DNA from: CBDFGE01 sp965247055
GTDB taxonomy: Bacteria > Chloroflexota > Dehalococcoidia > Lucifugimonadales > JAGWBF01
Assembly: GCA_965247055.1 (NCBI GenBank)
Contig: CBDFGE010000003.1
Span: 186,001 to 250,000, forward strand
Reading direction: 5' to 3'
DNA: 64,000 bases
This document shows positions 32,856-41,661 of this stretch, piece by piece; the stretch's first letter is position 1, and every line of letters begins with the position of its first letter. The notes under the pieces were generated by a model. It did not search any database, was not told where the DNA came from, and saw only the letters and a list, made by a program, of their open reading frames with translations. The translations under genes were made by a program, and so were the position numbers.

Positions 32856-33836
32856 TCACATGCCCACTTCCGAAGCCATCGTTTCCAGCGTGTAGGCCTC
32901 TTTCCGTACCCGCAGGTCGAGGTAGACCAGGGTCGCGCCTATGTAGCCCATCGGTAACACAGCGCTAAGAAATATTGCGTTGAGGACGGTCTCTGCCTCG
33001 CTGCTGAATATCGAGGCGATGGCCCCGGGTATGCTGGACATCGAGCCCAGAATCCCCGCCACGATGACGAAGACGATCCCGAGTCCGAAGACCCTCCACC
33101 AGGTGCCGCGCACCAGCCGGCCGCTTCGTCCCACGGCCTCCCTCGGGCCCGCCGTACCCTCAATCATTATGACCTGGGCGAAGAAGTACCAGCTCACCAG
33201 GAGGTAGAGCAGGAGCGGAATGCCTATGAGAATGATGGAGAGCAGGGCGGATATGGCCACGGCGACAAAGAAAAGGATAGTGGTGCCGACCAGCGACAGC
33301 ACGCTACCCGAGGCCCTCCCGTAGCACGTGCCGACCCGAACCTGTCCTCCCAGATAATGGGTCGCTACTGCAAAGCTCGTCGCCCCCACCGCCAGTATCG
33401 ATAGGACGATGCCCGGCAGCAGGAAGAGCACCCCGATAACGATTGCGGCGGTGCTCCCGGACTCCAGAAGGATCTGGCCAATGGCCAAGGGAATCTGGGC
33501 GATAAGGGCTATCGTGTAGAAAGCCCGGAAGCTGGCCCCATAAACCCTGAAGGTCTCGCTCAAGAGCTCGCCAAGGTCCCTGGGTATGAGTGGGCTGGCA
33601 CTGAGCCCGGGCCTCTGAGCTACGGCGCCGCCCGGATCGTCTCCGGTCCCGGGCTGGGGTCCCAACCGGACTCCGCAGCTGCCACAGAAGGCCGCGTCCG
33701 AGGGATTCTCGGTGCCACAGCTGCTACAACGCCCGGACACCTGTCCCTGATCGTGCCCGGCCGAAAGGGGGACTGCGCAATTGGCGCAGAACCGGGCGTC
33801 GGGCGGGTTGTCCTCTCCACAGGTGGGGCATCTCAT
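32856..33836 (-). CDS. Double zinc-ribbon membrane protein
   Basis: 326 residues. Two zinc ribbons open the protein: CPTCGEDN...FCANC (residues 3-20) and CSSCGTEN...FCGSC (about 37-55). A Gly/Pro linker follows, then about six membrane helices between residues 100 and 300, containing IPLAIGQILLESG and SWYFFAQVIMIEGTAGPREAVGRS. The latter resembles glycerophosphodiester-phosphodiesterase-type membrane domains (DUF7544-like). The adjacent gene has the same zinc-ribbon opening on a different membrane domain. Function unknown. Confidence 0.75.
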   Translation of the reverse strand: MRCPTCGEDNPPDARFCANCAVPLSAGHDQGQVSGRCSSCGTENPSDAAFCGSCGVRLGPQPGTGDDPGGAVAQRPGLSASPLIPRDLGELLSETFRVYGASFRAFYTIALIAQIPLAIGQILLESGSTAAIVIGVLFLLPGIVLSILAVGATSFAVATHYLGGQVRVGTCYGRASGSVLSLVGTTILFFVAVAISALLSIILIGIPLLLYLLVSWYFFAQVIMIEGTAGPREAVGRSGRLVRGTWWRVFGLGIVFVIVAGILGSMSSIPGAIASIFSSEAETVLNAIFLSAVLPMGYIGATLVYLDLRVRKEAYTLETMASEVGM

Positions 33837-33915
33837 CCTGAGTCTCCTTGGGTGCCTTAAGGATAGGAGCTACGCAGTGTCGTTGGAGGGGCAGGGGCCT
33901 CGCCTGGAGGGTCCC

Positions 33916-34542
33916 CTATGCCCTTCGTATTACGTAGGTGCTGGCAATCTTGTCGTGCCAGGCCTGTTTGCGCTGGTCAAAGCCCGCCCAGATGAAGCCC
34001 AGATACAGGACAGCGCCGGACACCGTTTTGCCGATCACCTCTCGTAACAGCCCCCTCCAGAAGCTGATCTCCTTTCTGGCCTGGTCCACCACCACGATCC
34101 CAACCATCTTCCTGCCCGGCGTCTTACACTTGATCTCCCTGTAGAAGACGTAGACGTAGATGAGAAAGGGGATGAACAGGATGCCCCAAAAAGACACGAG
34201 AGTACTCAGGATTGCCAGAACGAAAAATGCGACGCTTAATACGATCCCGTCTATTACTTGAGCCACCAGGCGTATCCAGAATCCCATATACTGTGCGCTT
34301 GCCAGCCCTGGGGCCCCTGCGTCCGGCACGCGAAATCGAGGTGCCGCGCTCCTGGTTGCGGGCACTTGGAGCCGGTTGCCGCAGCTGAGGCAAAATCTGG
34401 CCGGGGCCTGGTTTCTACTCCCGCAGCCGGTGCAGAAGATCTCCCTGGTTTGCCCCAGGGGCTGGCCGCCCAGCGGAACGCCACAGGTGCGACAGAACTG
34501 GGCTTCGGCCGGGTTCTCGGCTCGACAGGTCGGGCACTCCGT
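33916..34542 (-). CDS. Double zinc-ribbon RDD-family membrane protein, apparent ACG start
   Basis: Two zinc ribbons, ECPTCRAEN...FCRTCG and FCTGCGSRN...FCLSCG, lead into an RDD domain (YMGFWIRLVAQVIDGIVLS, then KCKTPGRKMVGIVVVD) with about three helices. The ribbons are in frame with the RDD part, but no ATG, GTG or TTG precedes them. An AAGGAGG lies seven bases before ACG (34540-34542), exactly where the neighbouring paralogue has its ATG (MRCPTC versus [ACG]ECPTC). I therefore start at ACG, giving 208 residues. A GTG at 34365 would give only the RDD domain (149 residues). Confidence 0.7.
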   Translation of the reverse strand, partial: TECPTCRAENPAEAQFCRTCGVPLGGQPLGQTREIFCTGCGSRNQAPARFCLSCGNRLQVPATRSAAPRFRVPDAGAPGLASAQYMGFWIRLVAQVIDGIVLSVAFFVLAILSTLVSFWGILFIPFLIYVYVFYREIKCKTPGRKMVGIVVVDQARKEISFWRGLLREVIGKTVSGAVLYLGFIWAGFDQRKQAWHDKIASTYVIRRA

Positions 34543-34652
34543 CTTGGGGCCTCCTTCTCGTGGCCGGAGCTGTCTCCAGCCGCCACTCCCTATTACGTGC
34601 CCATCGGGTGTCAGGGCATCCCTGATGGCGTTTAGGCCCGAGGCCCAAAATG

Positions 34653-35369
34653 CTACCGGGGGTACCGGCGGACTCCAGGGTACCGGCGGACCTCGAGCAG
34701 CCAGGCGATACGCTTCTCCAGACCGGCTACCTCTTCCTCGGAGAGCAGCTCGACCAGCTCCTTCACCCTCCCGGCGGGAGTCGTCAGCCGGGCGTGGAAG
34801 TGAGCCAGGTCCGCCAAAAGGTTCTCCGGGATGGGTTCACCCCCGAAGTCCCAGATCGCCGTTCTGACCTTGACCACCGAGTGGAAGGTGAGGCCGTGGT
34901 CTATACCCCATATCCGCCCATCGGTCCCCTGGATGCAGTGGACCGGCTTGCGGTCGGCGTTATTGGTCGCCAGGTCGAAGCAGGCCACAATCTTCAGCTC
35001 GTCGGGGTGGGATTCTCTGATGGTGTAGTAGTTGATATTGGCGTCGTGCTCTTCGAAGAACTGAAGGGAGCCCATCCCGTAGGGCCCGTCTCGAAGTATG
35101 GTGAGGGGGATGAAGTGCCACCCGAGGATTTGGCTGAAAAGGTAGGCCGCGTACTCCCGCTTGTACAGGGTGCCCGTGGGGAAGTCCCACAGGGGCGCCT
35201 CACCGTCCCTGGGCTTGTACACGGCTTTGCAGTCCGCGGAGCCGTTACTGACGTTGACCAGAAAGGTGTAGTTCGAGCCCCAGGGGATCAGCCCCAAGAC
35301 CTCAATCTCTCCACGCTGGAGCAGGTGAAGGGTGCCTTCCCGTGACTGCACTGGTGGGTCGAACCTCAA
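34653..35369 (-). CDS. SCO1664-family protein (PI3/4-kinase-like fold)
   Basis: 238 residues of the TIGR03843/SCO1664 family, distantly related to phosphatidylinositol 3/4-kinases. Landmarks are SNYTFLVNVSNG and AVYKPRDGEAPLWDFP (the Lys of a nucleotide site), YKREYAAYLFSQILGW, then ACFDLATNNADRKPVHC and IWGIDHGLTFH (kinase-like catalytic and metal loops). The TTG start overlaps the stop of the DUF3090 gene by four bases. In Actinobacteria this gene is linked to DUF3090 and a histidine phosphatase; the phosphatase is not here. Substrate unknown. Confidence 0.85.
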   Translation of the reverse strand: MRFDPPVQSREGTLHLLQRGEIEVLGLIPWGSNYTFLVNVSNGSADCKAVYKPRDGEAPLWDFPTGTLYKREYAAYLFSQILGWHFIPLTILRDGPYGMGSLQFFEEHDANINYYTIRESHPDELKIVACFDLATNNADRKPVHCIQGTDGRIWGIDHGLTFHSVVKVRTAIWDFGGEPIPENLLADLAHFHARLTTPAGRVKELVELLSEEEVAGLEKRIAWLLEVRRYPGVRRYPR

Positions 35370-35890
35370 AGCTGAAGAGCGGTGTGACCATTGGCCCGGG
35401 GGCATATGTGCCCGTCCCGGTTGACCGGCTGTCCGCACAGGAAGCACTTGGGCCTTCCGGCCGCGCACACCTTGATCGCCTCCTTCGCCAGCTCCTCTCC
35501 CTGCTGCAGGGTAAGCCAGAAGCTTGTGGTAGCGGTGGTCTCGTCGGGCTCCTCAATGTCGTGAGCCACCACCAGGAAGCAGTTGGAGGAGGCATCGTGT
35601 CCCAGGGAGAGCTTGCCGACCTTGAAGTCCAGGTTGGCAATGCCGCCGGTCCACTCGGGCTCCGGGGCTTCACTGTGCCCAGGCTCTCCGGTGTCGGGGA
35701 GGGAGGAGGCGATCTCCTGAAGGTGGATGGCCAGCTGGTAAAGCTGCTCCTTTTCCAACCAGAGCGAGCCCGTGGCTGCCCCTGACTTGAGGCCCAGGCG
35801 GAAGGTCCTCTGTCCGGGCTCTCCTATCGCCTCGGTGTATACGTGGGATAGAGCGCCAAGCCTATATCTCGCCCCGCCTGCGTCCATCAC
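35366..35890 (-). CDS. DUF3090 family protein
   Basis: 174 residues of the DUF3090/TIGR03847 family. Landmarks are GEPGQRTFRLGLKSG, SLWLEKEQLYQLAIHLQEI and WTGGIANLDFKVGKLSLGHD. The C-terminus ends in a rubredoxin/zinc-knuckle-like CAAGRPKCFLCGQPVNRDGHIC, which supplies four cysteines for metal binding. The first codon is GTG with ATG as the second. It is translationally coupled to the SCO1664-type gene, a conserved pairing. Role unknown. Confidence 0.88.
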   Translation of the reverse strand: MMDAGGARYRLGALSHVYTEAIGEPGQRTFRLGLKSGAATGSLWLEKEQLYQLAIHLQEIASSLPDTGEPGHSEAPEPEWTGGIANLDFKVGKLSLGHDASSNCFLVVAHDIEEPDETTATTSFWLTLQQGEELAKEAIKVCAAGRPKCFLCGQPVNRDGHICPRANGHTALQL

Positions 35891-36016
35891 TAGTTCATGA
35901 TATATCTGTGCGGCCTCATATTACAACCCTCTCCAGTAGCCGGAGGCTCGAGGGTGCGCCGCCGGAGCCGCCACCATCGATTAGGGGACGGGCTGCTGAG
36001 CGGGTCAGGCCCCGGT

Positions 36017-37666
36017 TTAGTCGAAGGCCCGCCTGTGGGACACGGTAGTCTCGGCGCAGGTGATGCACTCCAGCAGCGCGGCCTTCCCGTCCTCGGTGGC
36101 CCTTCGGGCCCGCTGAATAGCCGGGCCGATCTCCGCCGGGGACTCCACCCGCTCGGCGTAGCCTCCCATGGCCCGGGCCATGTCGGCATAGTTGCCGCCG
36201 ATGTCCCTGGTCCGGTAACGCTCGTGGGAGATGGTCATCATTCGGGTCTCCGCGGCCATGGTGGAGTTATTGGAGACGATAGCCAGGATGGGGATGCCGG
36301 TGCGTACCGAGGTCTCGAAGTCCAGGCCCACCATCCCGAAGGCCGCATCTCCCATCCAGTGCACCGCCAGCTTGTCGGGGGCCGCCAGCTTTGCTCCAAT
36401 GGTGAGCCCCAGGCCGGTCCCCAGGCCGTGGGACTTGCCCCAGCCGATGTAGCTCCGGGGCCCCGCCGCCCGGTAGAAGGGCAACATCTGGTCCCGGGGG
36501 CTGCCCGAGTCATGGGTGACTATGGCCTCCGCCGGGTCCACCGTCTGCATCAGCTCCCAGATAACCCTGTAGGGGTTTATAGGCACCTCGTCGGAGGTGA
36601 GCTTGGGCATCCACTGCTTCAGCCACGCGTCCTTTACCGACTTCACCTCCTGGGCCATAGCCCCGTTGGAGTCTCGGCCCTTGCCACCCAGCCGGTCTTC
36701 GACCGCCTCGATGAGCTGGCCGAGCACCAGTCGGGCGTCCCCGATGATGGGGTAGTCCACGGTGTAGTCCTTGTTGATGTCACTGGGGTCGTTCGTGGCC
36801 TGGATCATGATCTTGCCGGGAGGGATGGCAAGGGTCATGCCGTGGCGGGTGAAGCTGGTGCCGATGCCGAAGACCACGTCCGCCTTGCCCAGGAAGTGGA
36901 CGACGGGCTCGGCGGAGGTGGAGGCGCCCGTGCCCAGCGACAGGGGGTGGTCTTCGGGGAAGGAGCTCTTGCCGTTCAGGGTGGTCATTACCGGTGCCTG
37001 GAGCAGCTCCGCCAGCCGCTTCAGCTCCTCGGTGGCCTGAGCGTACATCACCCCCTGCCCAGCGTGGATCACCGGACAACGGGCACCCACCAGCACGCCG
37101 GCGACATCGTCCACGTCCCGGGAGTTTGGGGAGGCCACGGTGGTCCTGACCGGCTGATAGGTAAGCACCGACTCGTCTACCTCCTCGAGGGCTACGTCCG
37201 CCAGAACCTCCACCATAACCGGCCCGAGTCGCCCCATCTTCAGGTTGCTGAAGGCACGGCGCATAATCTGGTCCACCCGTTCGCCGTCGTTGACCTCCTC
37301 CACTGACTTGGTCACGGGCCAGTATGAACGGACCGAGTTAAAGTGGGGCGATATTCCCGCTCGCTCCCTGGGGTGGCCCAGGGGTATTACCAGCACGGGA
37401 GTCGAATCGGAGTAGGCTGTGGCCACACCCGAAAAGGCGTTCTCCGCGCCAGGGCCGTACTGCATCGCAAACACCCCCGGGGGCCGGCCGTCGGAGATCC
37501 GGCTGAAGCCGTCTGCAATTCCTATCCCGACCCGCTCCTGCCGCGACACCACCGGCCGGATACCCGCCTTCGCCGCCGCCTCAATCATGGGGGTGGTGGG
37601 ATAGCAGGGAAGGTACTTCACCCCTTCCCGCTTAAGGATCTCCGCTATGGCGTCGACAACCTTCAT
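36017..37666 (-). CDS. Thiamine-pyrophosphate-dependent enzyme (acetolactate synthase-like)
   Basis: 549 residues with the three domains of the POX/ALS family. The Glu that activates TPP is in SRQERVGIGIADGFSRI. The TPP/Mg2+ motif is GDAAFGMVGLDFETSVRTGIPILAIVSNN (GDx...NN type, quoted in overlapping parts). The central domain has PVIHAGQGVMYA. No FAD- or regulatory-subunit partner is nearby, so a decarboxylase/carboligase in catabolism is likelier than branched-chain amino-acid synthesis. The ATG at 37666 follows AGGAGGTTTCCC. Confidence 0.88.
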   Translation of the reverse strand: MKVVDAIAEILKREGVKYLPCYPTTPMIEAAAKAGIRPVVSRQERVGIGIADGFSRISDGRPPGVFAMQYGPGAENAFSGVATAYSDSTPVLVIPLGHPRERAGISPHFNSVRSYWPVTKSVEEVNDGERVDQIMRRAFSNLKMGRLGPVMVEVLADVALEEVDESVLTYQPVRTTVASPNSRDVDDVAGVLVGARCPVIHAGQGVMYAQATEELKRLAELLQAPVMTTLNGKSSFPEDHPLSLGTGASTSAEPVVHFLGKADVVFGIGTSFTRHGMTLAIPPGKIMIQATNDPSDINKDYTVDYPIIGDARLVLGQLIEAVEDRLGGKGRDSNGAMAQEVKSVKDAWLKQWMPKLTSDEVPINPYRVIWELMQTVDPAEAIVTHDSGSPRDQMLPFYRAAGPRSYIGWGKSHGLGTGLGLTIGAKLAAPDKLAVHWMGDAAFGMVGLDFETSVRTGIPILAIVSNNSTMAAETRMMTISHERYRTRDIGGNYADMARAMGGYAERVESPAEIGPAIQRARRATEDGKAALLECITCAETTVSHRRAFD

Positions 37667-37728
37667 GGGAAACCTCCTCATCCTTTCTTGTGGTAGACAC
37701 GGGGTACGGCCCAGGCCTTATAGTCTGC

Positions 37729-38586
37729 TCAAAGTCCGGCTACTCCGGAGCCGAACATCGGCTGGCTCAAGTAGCCCGTCAGGCGATTGACGATGATGCT
37801 ATAGGCGGCCTCTCGGTCCTGGCTGAGGAACTGATGTCCTCCTTCAAACATGTGCAGCTCCGCGCTCGGGATGGCCGCTGCCATGCGTTTCTGGTACTCC
37901 GGAGGCGTCACCCCGTCGTATTTGCCCCCCATGACCAGGGTGGGCACCCGTATCTGGCCGAGCCGGTCGTATGCGTCGTGGGCGCTACGGGCGGCGAATA
38001 GCCGGGGGGCTCCCGTTGAGTGCATTGGGTACTGCTGGCCAGCGCTCCTGAGCTGTTGCACCAGAAGCTCCGTCTCTTCCGGGTGAGAGGCCAAATATTC
38101 CGCCGTGCGGCGGGTATCCACAAGGGAGAGGTCCGCCTTGATATCCTCGATATCCTCGTCCGTGGTCTTGCTGGCGTCCTGGAGGGCAGCCCGGTAGTCG
38201 GCGGCGCTGCCGCCGGCTCCGCCGCTGCAGGTACAGCACAGGACCAGGAACAGCACCTTCTCGGGATGGCGTAGCGTCAGCTCCTGGGCGACCATGCCTC
38301 CGAATGAGGCCCCCATCACCATCGCCCGCCCGAACCCCGTGGCGTCCATAAGCCCGGCGGCGTCGTCGGCGAACATCGCTATCGTGTAGGGAATGTCTGG
38401 CTTGTCCGTCTGACCCTGCCCCCTCTGATCGAAGGACAACACCCGGAAACGGTCTACCAGGGGCGTCTTATCCACCATGGACTGGCGCAGTCCGCCGCCG
38501 CCGGACCCGCCGATGAAGACCAGAGGCGCCCCCGATCCATACACCTCGTAGTACATCTCTATGTCGTTCACTCTTATGTTTGGCAT
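37729..38586 (-). CDS. Alpha/beta hydrolase
   Basis: 285-residue alpha/beta-hydrolase-fold protein. The N-terminus is MPNIRVNDIEMYYEVYGSG, the oxyanion segment LVFIGGSGGG, then SFDQRGQGQTDKP. The nucleophile is Ser in VMGASFGGMVAQE, the acid Asp in MGGKYDGVTPP and the His in FEGGHQFLSQD. The family includes esterases, lactonases and C-C hydrolases of aromatic degradation. The ATG at 38586 is chosen from homology and the promoter at 38655-38683. Substrate unknown. Confidence 0.88.
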   Translation of the reverse strand: MPNIRVNDIEMYYEVYGSGAPLVFIGGSGGGGLRQSMVDKTPLVDRFRVLSFDQRGQGQTDKPDIPYTIAMFADDAAGLMDATGFGRAMVMGASFGGMVAQELTLRHPEKVLFLVLCCTCSGGAGGSAADYRAALQDASKTTDEDIEDIKADLSLVDTRRTAEYLASHPEETELLVQQLRSAGQQYPMHSTGAPRLFAARSAHDAYDRLGQIRVPTLVMGGKYDGVTPPEYQKRMAAAIPSAELHMFEGGHQFLSQDREAAYSIIVNRLTGYLSQPMFGSGVAGL

Positions 38587-38654
38587 ATCCGGTCTCCATT
38601 GCTGGGAAAGCTGCTGGGGCAGGTCTCCCATTGTACGGGGCGCATAGCCAGTAC

Positions 38655-38683
38655 ATTGTACTGCCTCCCTTCGGCGTCGACAA
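38655..38683 (-). promoter_or_regulatory. promoter of the alpha/beta hydrolase gene
   Basis: Minus strand TTGTCG (38678-38683), 17-base spacer, TACAAT (38655-38660), about 70 bases before the start codon. Confidence 0.65.
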
Positions 38684-38715
38684 GTCACGTAGCGCATCGA
38701 GGCTCAGACTCCTAG

Positions 38716-38752
38716 CCGCCAGCTTGACTGGCGGGGTCTATCCTGGTACAAA
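38716..38752 (+). promoter_or_regulatory. promoter with operator-like dyad for the FAD oxidoreductase gene
   Basis: TTGACT (38724-38729), 17-base spacer, TACAAA (38747-38752). The inverted repeat CCGCCAG-CTTGA-CTGGCGG (38716-38734) covers the -35 box, so a bound protein could block or help polymerase. Confidence 0.65.
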
Positions 38753-38861
38753 CGAGTGTGGCCCTGGAAGAGGGGCCGTTCTTGGCTCGCCAGGTAATGC
38801 GGGCCTTATAGGGATGCTCTGTGAGCTCTGAATCGAGGGATGCACCAGGTGGACGGGACCG

Positions 38862-40055
38862 ATGATTGAGACTGCGGATGTGGCGGTGGTGGGCGCGGGC
38901 GTCATCGGCTGCGCCGTGGCCTACTACCTTAGCCTTGAGGGGGCGAGGGTGGTCCTGCTGGACAGGGAGGCCGTCGGAAGCGGGGGCTCGGCCCATGCCA
39001 CCGGGTCCCTCAGCCTGCTGGGCACCGAGTTCAGCCCCGGTCCATCCTTCCTCATGGGGCTGGAGTCCTACCTCATGTTCGGAGAACTGGTGCCTCAACT
39101 GGAGGAGGAGACGGGGATCGACCTTCAGATGCAGCGGAGGCCTTCGTTAAGGCTGGCCCTGGATGAGGATGAGGAGCGGCTTGTTCGGGAGCTCATGGAC
39201 TGGCAGCGGGAGAGGGTGTCCATGGGATGGATCGATGGAGGGGAGGTGCGGAGGCTGGAGCCTCGCTTGAGCACGTCTATCCGAGGGGCGGTGTACGAAG
39301 ACGAGTCCGCCCAGCTGGAGAGCTACAGGCTGACCCTCGCCCTGGCAGCGGCCGCCGAGTCCCATGGGGCCCGAGTCATAATACGCGAGGCGGTGGGGCT
39401 GGACGCCGAGCACAGACGTGTAACCGGGGTGCGCTGTGTTGGGGGCCACGTCTCCTGTGGGAGTGTGGTGCTGGCTACGGGCTCCTGGAGTGCGGACTGC
39501 TCCCAGTGGCTCGATTTCCCGGTGCCCGTACGTCCCCTGAAGGGAGAGAGGCTTCTCTTGCAGTACGATGGGGCGCCCCTAGCGCACCTCATCAGTTCCC
39601 CCAAGCGTGGCCACATGATCAGCCTCCCGGGCGGGCTCCTGAGTGTAGGCAGCACCGGTGGCAGGGACTACGACCGCCAGGAGCTGTTTCTAGGGCTGGA
39701 CTTCGACCGGCGGCCTACCGAGCCTGCGAAGCTGGAGCTGCTCAAGCGGGCGGTGGAGGTACTGCCCGACGTAGCCGGGGCGCGGCTTGTCCGGCAGCTG
39801 GCGGGCTCCCGCCCGCTCAGCGCCGACAGGATGCCCATCATCGGGCCGGTGCCCGGCTGGGAGGGCGTGATACTGGCTACGGGGCATGGCACCAAGGGCA
39901 TTCACCTGGCGCCGGCCACCGGCAGGGTTGTAGCCGACTACGTGCTACGGGGAAAGACCGAGTCTCAGGTGGACATGCGGGCTTTTTTGCCCGCGCGGTT
40001 CGCCGGGGAACAGGCCCATGATTACTGGGCGGCAGGCGAGAAGGCCGAGGAGTAG
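38862..40055 (+). CDS. FAD-dependent amine/glycine oxidase (DAO family), paralogue of 28214-29335
   Basis: 397 residues. The Rossmann motif is VAVVGAGVIGCAVAYYLSLEG with acidic end LLDRE. Other DAO landmarks are GGSAHATGSLS near the flavin, VVLATGSWSADCSQWL, and PIIGPVPGWEGVILATGHGTKGIHLAPATG at the end (quoted in parts). The arrangement matches glycine/sarcosine-oxidase-like enzymes. The upstream promoter carries a dyad over the -35 box. It is convergent with the metallo-hydrolase gene. Substrate unknown. Confidence 0.88.
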   Translation: MIETADVAVVGAGVIGCAVAYYLSLEGARVVLLDREAVGSGGSAHATGSLSLLGTEFSPGPSFLMGLESYLMFGELVPQLEEETGIDLQMQRRPSLRLALDEDEERLVRELMDWQRERVSMGWIDGGEVRRLEPRLSTSIRGAVYEDESAQLESYRLTLALAAAAESHGARVIIREAVGLDAEHRRVTGVRCVGGHVSCGSVVLATGSWSADCSQWLDFPVPVRPLKGERLLLQYDGAPLAHLISSPKRGHMISLPGGLLSVGSTGGRDYDRQELFLGLDFDRRPTEPAKLELLKRAVEVLPDVAGARLVRQLAGSRPLSADRMPIIGPVPGWEGVILATGHGTKGIHLAPATGRVVADYVLRGKTESQVDMRAFLPARFAGEQAHDYWAAGEKAEE

Positions 40056-40108
40056 GCGGCCCATGCCAGGGGGGCTGGTCCGCCCAGAGGCACGCCGGCA
40101 GCATCGCC

Positions 40109-40936
40109 TCACTCCAGCGTGTAGGTCTCCTGGGTTCTCTTCACGCGGCGGTCCCGCGCAAGTTTGGCCAGGTGCGTCAGGACATTCCTTGCAGCCGCTT
40201 CCCTCAGCTCCCTCCGGAGGTTACGGGGATAGACGTAGGAAACGATGTCGTCGATGGTGGCGAACCCCGCTTCCACAGCGGCAAGCACCTGCTGCTCCCT
40301 GAGCCTCCGGTGGGCCAGGTAGGACTGGATGCGCCGCGCCCCCTCCGTGACCACCGGTCCGTGTCCGGGGCAGATGGTCCTGGGTCGATACCGCGCCAGG
40401 AGCTCCAGCGACCGCATGTAGTCGGACAGGTCCTGTACAGTCGAAGAGGAGCTGCCCAGGATGGTATCCCCGGTGAACATCACCCGCTCCCGGGGTAGGT
40501 AGTAGCAGACGTGGTCGGCCTCGTGGCCCGGCGTGAAAAGTGCTCGCAGCGCCGCTCCGCCCCCGGTGGTTACCACCTCCCGGGACCTGAGCGCGGCGAC
40601 GGCCTCAGTCCCCAGCATTCGCTCCAGCCGCCTGGCTAGCTTGGGATGGCAGCGGACCGGGCATCCCATCCGCTCCTGGAGCCGGTCCAGGCCTCCTATG
40701 TGGTCCCTGTGTCCGTGGGTCACCAGAATGGCTTGAATGGAGGGGCTGCCCAGATCCGAGTGGAAGTCCAGGATGCGGCGCGTCCAGTCCCGGTAGTGCT
40801 CCCCGGCATCGATCATCACCATCTCTTGCGTGGGATCGCCCACGAAGTAGATGTTGGTGCCGCCGGGGTGCATGGCGCCGCCGTCGCCGGGGTCTTCGGC
40901 GACGTTGAGTCGATACACGCGGGGCGTTACCTGCAT
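40109..40936 (-). CDS. Metallo-beta-lactamase-fold hydrolase (LACTB2-like)
   Basis: 275 residues. The dinuclear zinc motif is VTHGHRDHIGGLDRL, with further ligands in LFTPGHEADHV, FTGDTILGSS and CPGHGPVV. The C-terminal helical domain (about 200-275, RLREQQVLAAVEAG then LTHLAKLARDRRVKR) is the winged-helix-like tail of LACTB2-type proteins. Relatives act on thioesters, RNA or small lactones. Exact reaction unknown. Confidence 0.88.
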   Translation of the reverse strand: MQVTPRVYRLNVAEDPGDGGAMHPGGTNIYFVGDPTQEMVMIDAGEHYRDWTRRILDFHSDLGSPSIQAILVTHGHRDHIGGLDRLQERMGCPVRCHPKLARRLERMLGTEAVAALRSREVVTTGGGAALRALFTPGHEADHVCYYLPRERVMFTGDTILGSSSSTVQDLSDYMRSLELLARYRPRTICPGHGPVVTEGARRIQSYLAHRRLREQQVLAAVEAGFATIDDIVSYVYPRNLRRELREAAARNVLTHLAKLARDRRVKRTQETYTLE

Positions 40937-40979
40937 GGCTTAGATGCTCCTCGGCGTGCGAGACTTGGAGACACAGCCC

Positions 40980-41612
40980 TCAACCGCGGATGAGCTGTAT
41001 ATCCATCTCACAAGCATGCCGGACGAACTCGGGGCGTGCGCTGACTCGGACGATCCATTTGGCGAAGGCGTCAAGGTGCTTTCGCAGCGACTCCCTTGTT
41101 GCGTCATCGATCAGGTTCCCGTCCGAGTCGAATCGCTGGGGAGAAAATGCTGCTACCAACACTCCCGGCTTGACCATCGTTATCGTGCCGGTTTCCGCGA
41201 GGATTTCCTGAAGCTGCATTTGGGCTCGGGCAGTGCCGGCTCTCCCACCCGCACCTATTACAGTCGCGGGCTTACCCATCAATGATCCCTCTTCCCGGTC
41301 ACGGGACGCCCAATCGATGGCATTTTTCAGCACCCCCGAGGTACCCCAGTTGTATTCCGGGGTAGCGAACAGGACGGCATCTGCATCGCGTATTGCCGAC
41401 TTGAGGGCTACAACCGGAGTGGGGTCCCCTTCAGCCTCCAGGTCCCCATCATAAAATGGGATGCCCCGAATTTCATGGATGGTTACCTCCATTTCCCCGG
41501 GAGCAATCTCCTGTGCAGCCCGTAGCAGTCCGGTATTGAATGAGGCTTTTCGAAGGCTGCCCGAGATGGCGAGAACCCTAGGGCGGATATCGTTACCCCC
41601 GTGAAGAGCCAT
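40980..41612 (-). CDS. NAD(P)H-dependent FMN reductase
   Basis: 210-residue flavodoxin-fold reductase. The FMN phosphate loop is ISGSLRKASFNTGLLRAA and the isoalloxazine-binding segment is FATPEYNWGTSGVLKNAIDW, the standard pattern of the NADPH-dependent FMN reductase family. It could supply reduced FMN to the two luciferase-like monooxygenases transcribed divergently next to it. The ATG follows GGAGGGTACG. Confidence 0.9.
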   Translation of the reverse strand: MALHGGNDIRPRVLAISGSLRKASFNTGLLRAAQEIAPGEMEVTIHEIRGIPFYDGDLEAEGDPTPVVALKSAIRDADAVLFATPEYNWGTSGVLKNAIDWASRDREEGSLMGKPATVIGAGGRAGTARAQMQLQEILAETGTITMVKPGVLVAAFSPQRFDSDGNLIDDATRESLRKHLDAFAKWIVRVSARPEFVRHACEMDIQLIRG

Positions 41613-41661
41613 CGTACCCTCCGTACTATAATAAGTTCAACCAACCGCTGTATGGTGGCCC
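41613..41661. promoter_or_regulatory. AT-rich divergent promoter region between FMN reductase and monooxygenase genes
   Basis: Contains TATAAT on the plus strand (41627-41632) and, overlapping it on the minus strand, TATAGT/TATTAT. Matching -35 boxes are weak on both strands, which may mean activator control. Confidence 0.4.

Noticed and set aside
35897..37306. 469-codon open frame on the plus strand
   Set aside because: It is antisense to the TPP-enzyme gene; its translation is His/Gly/Val-rich with no motif. Long antisense frames are common in high-GC coding DNA.
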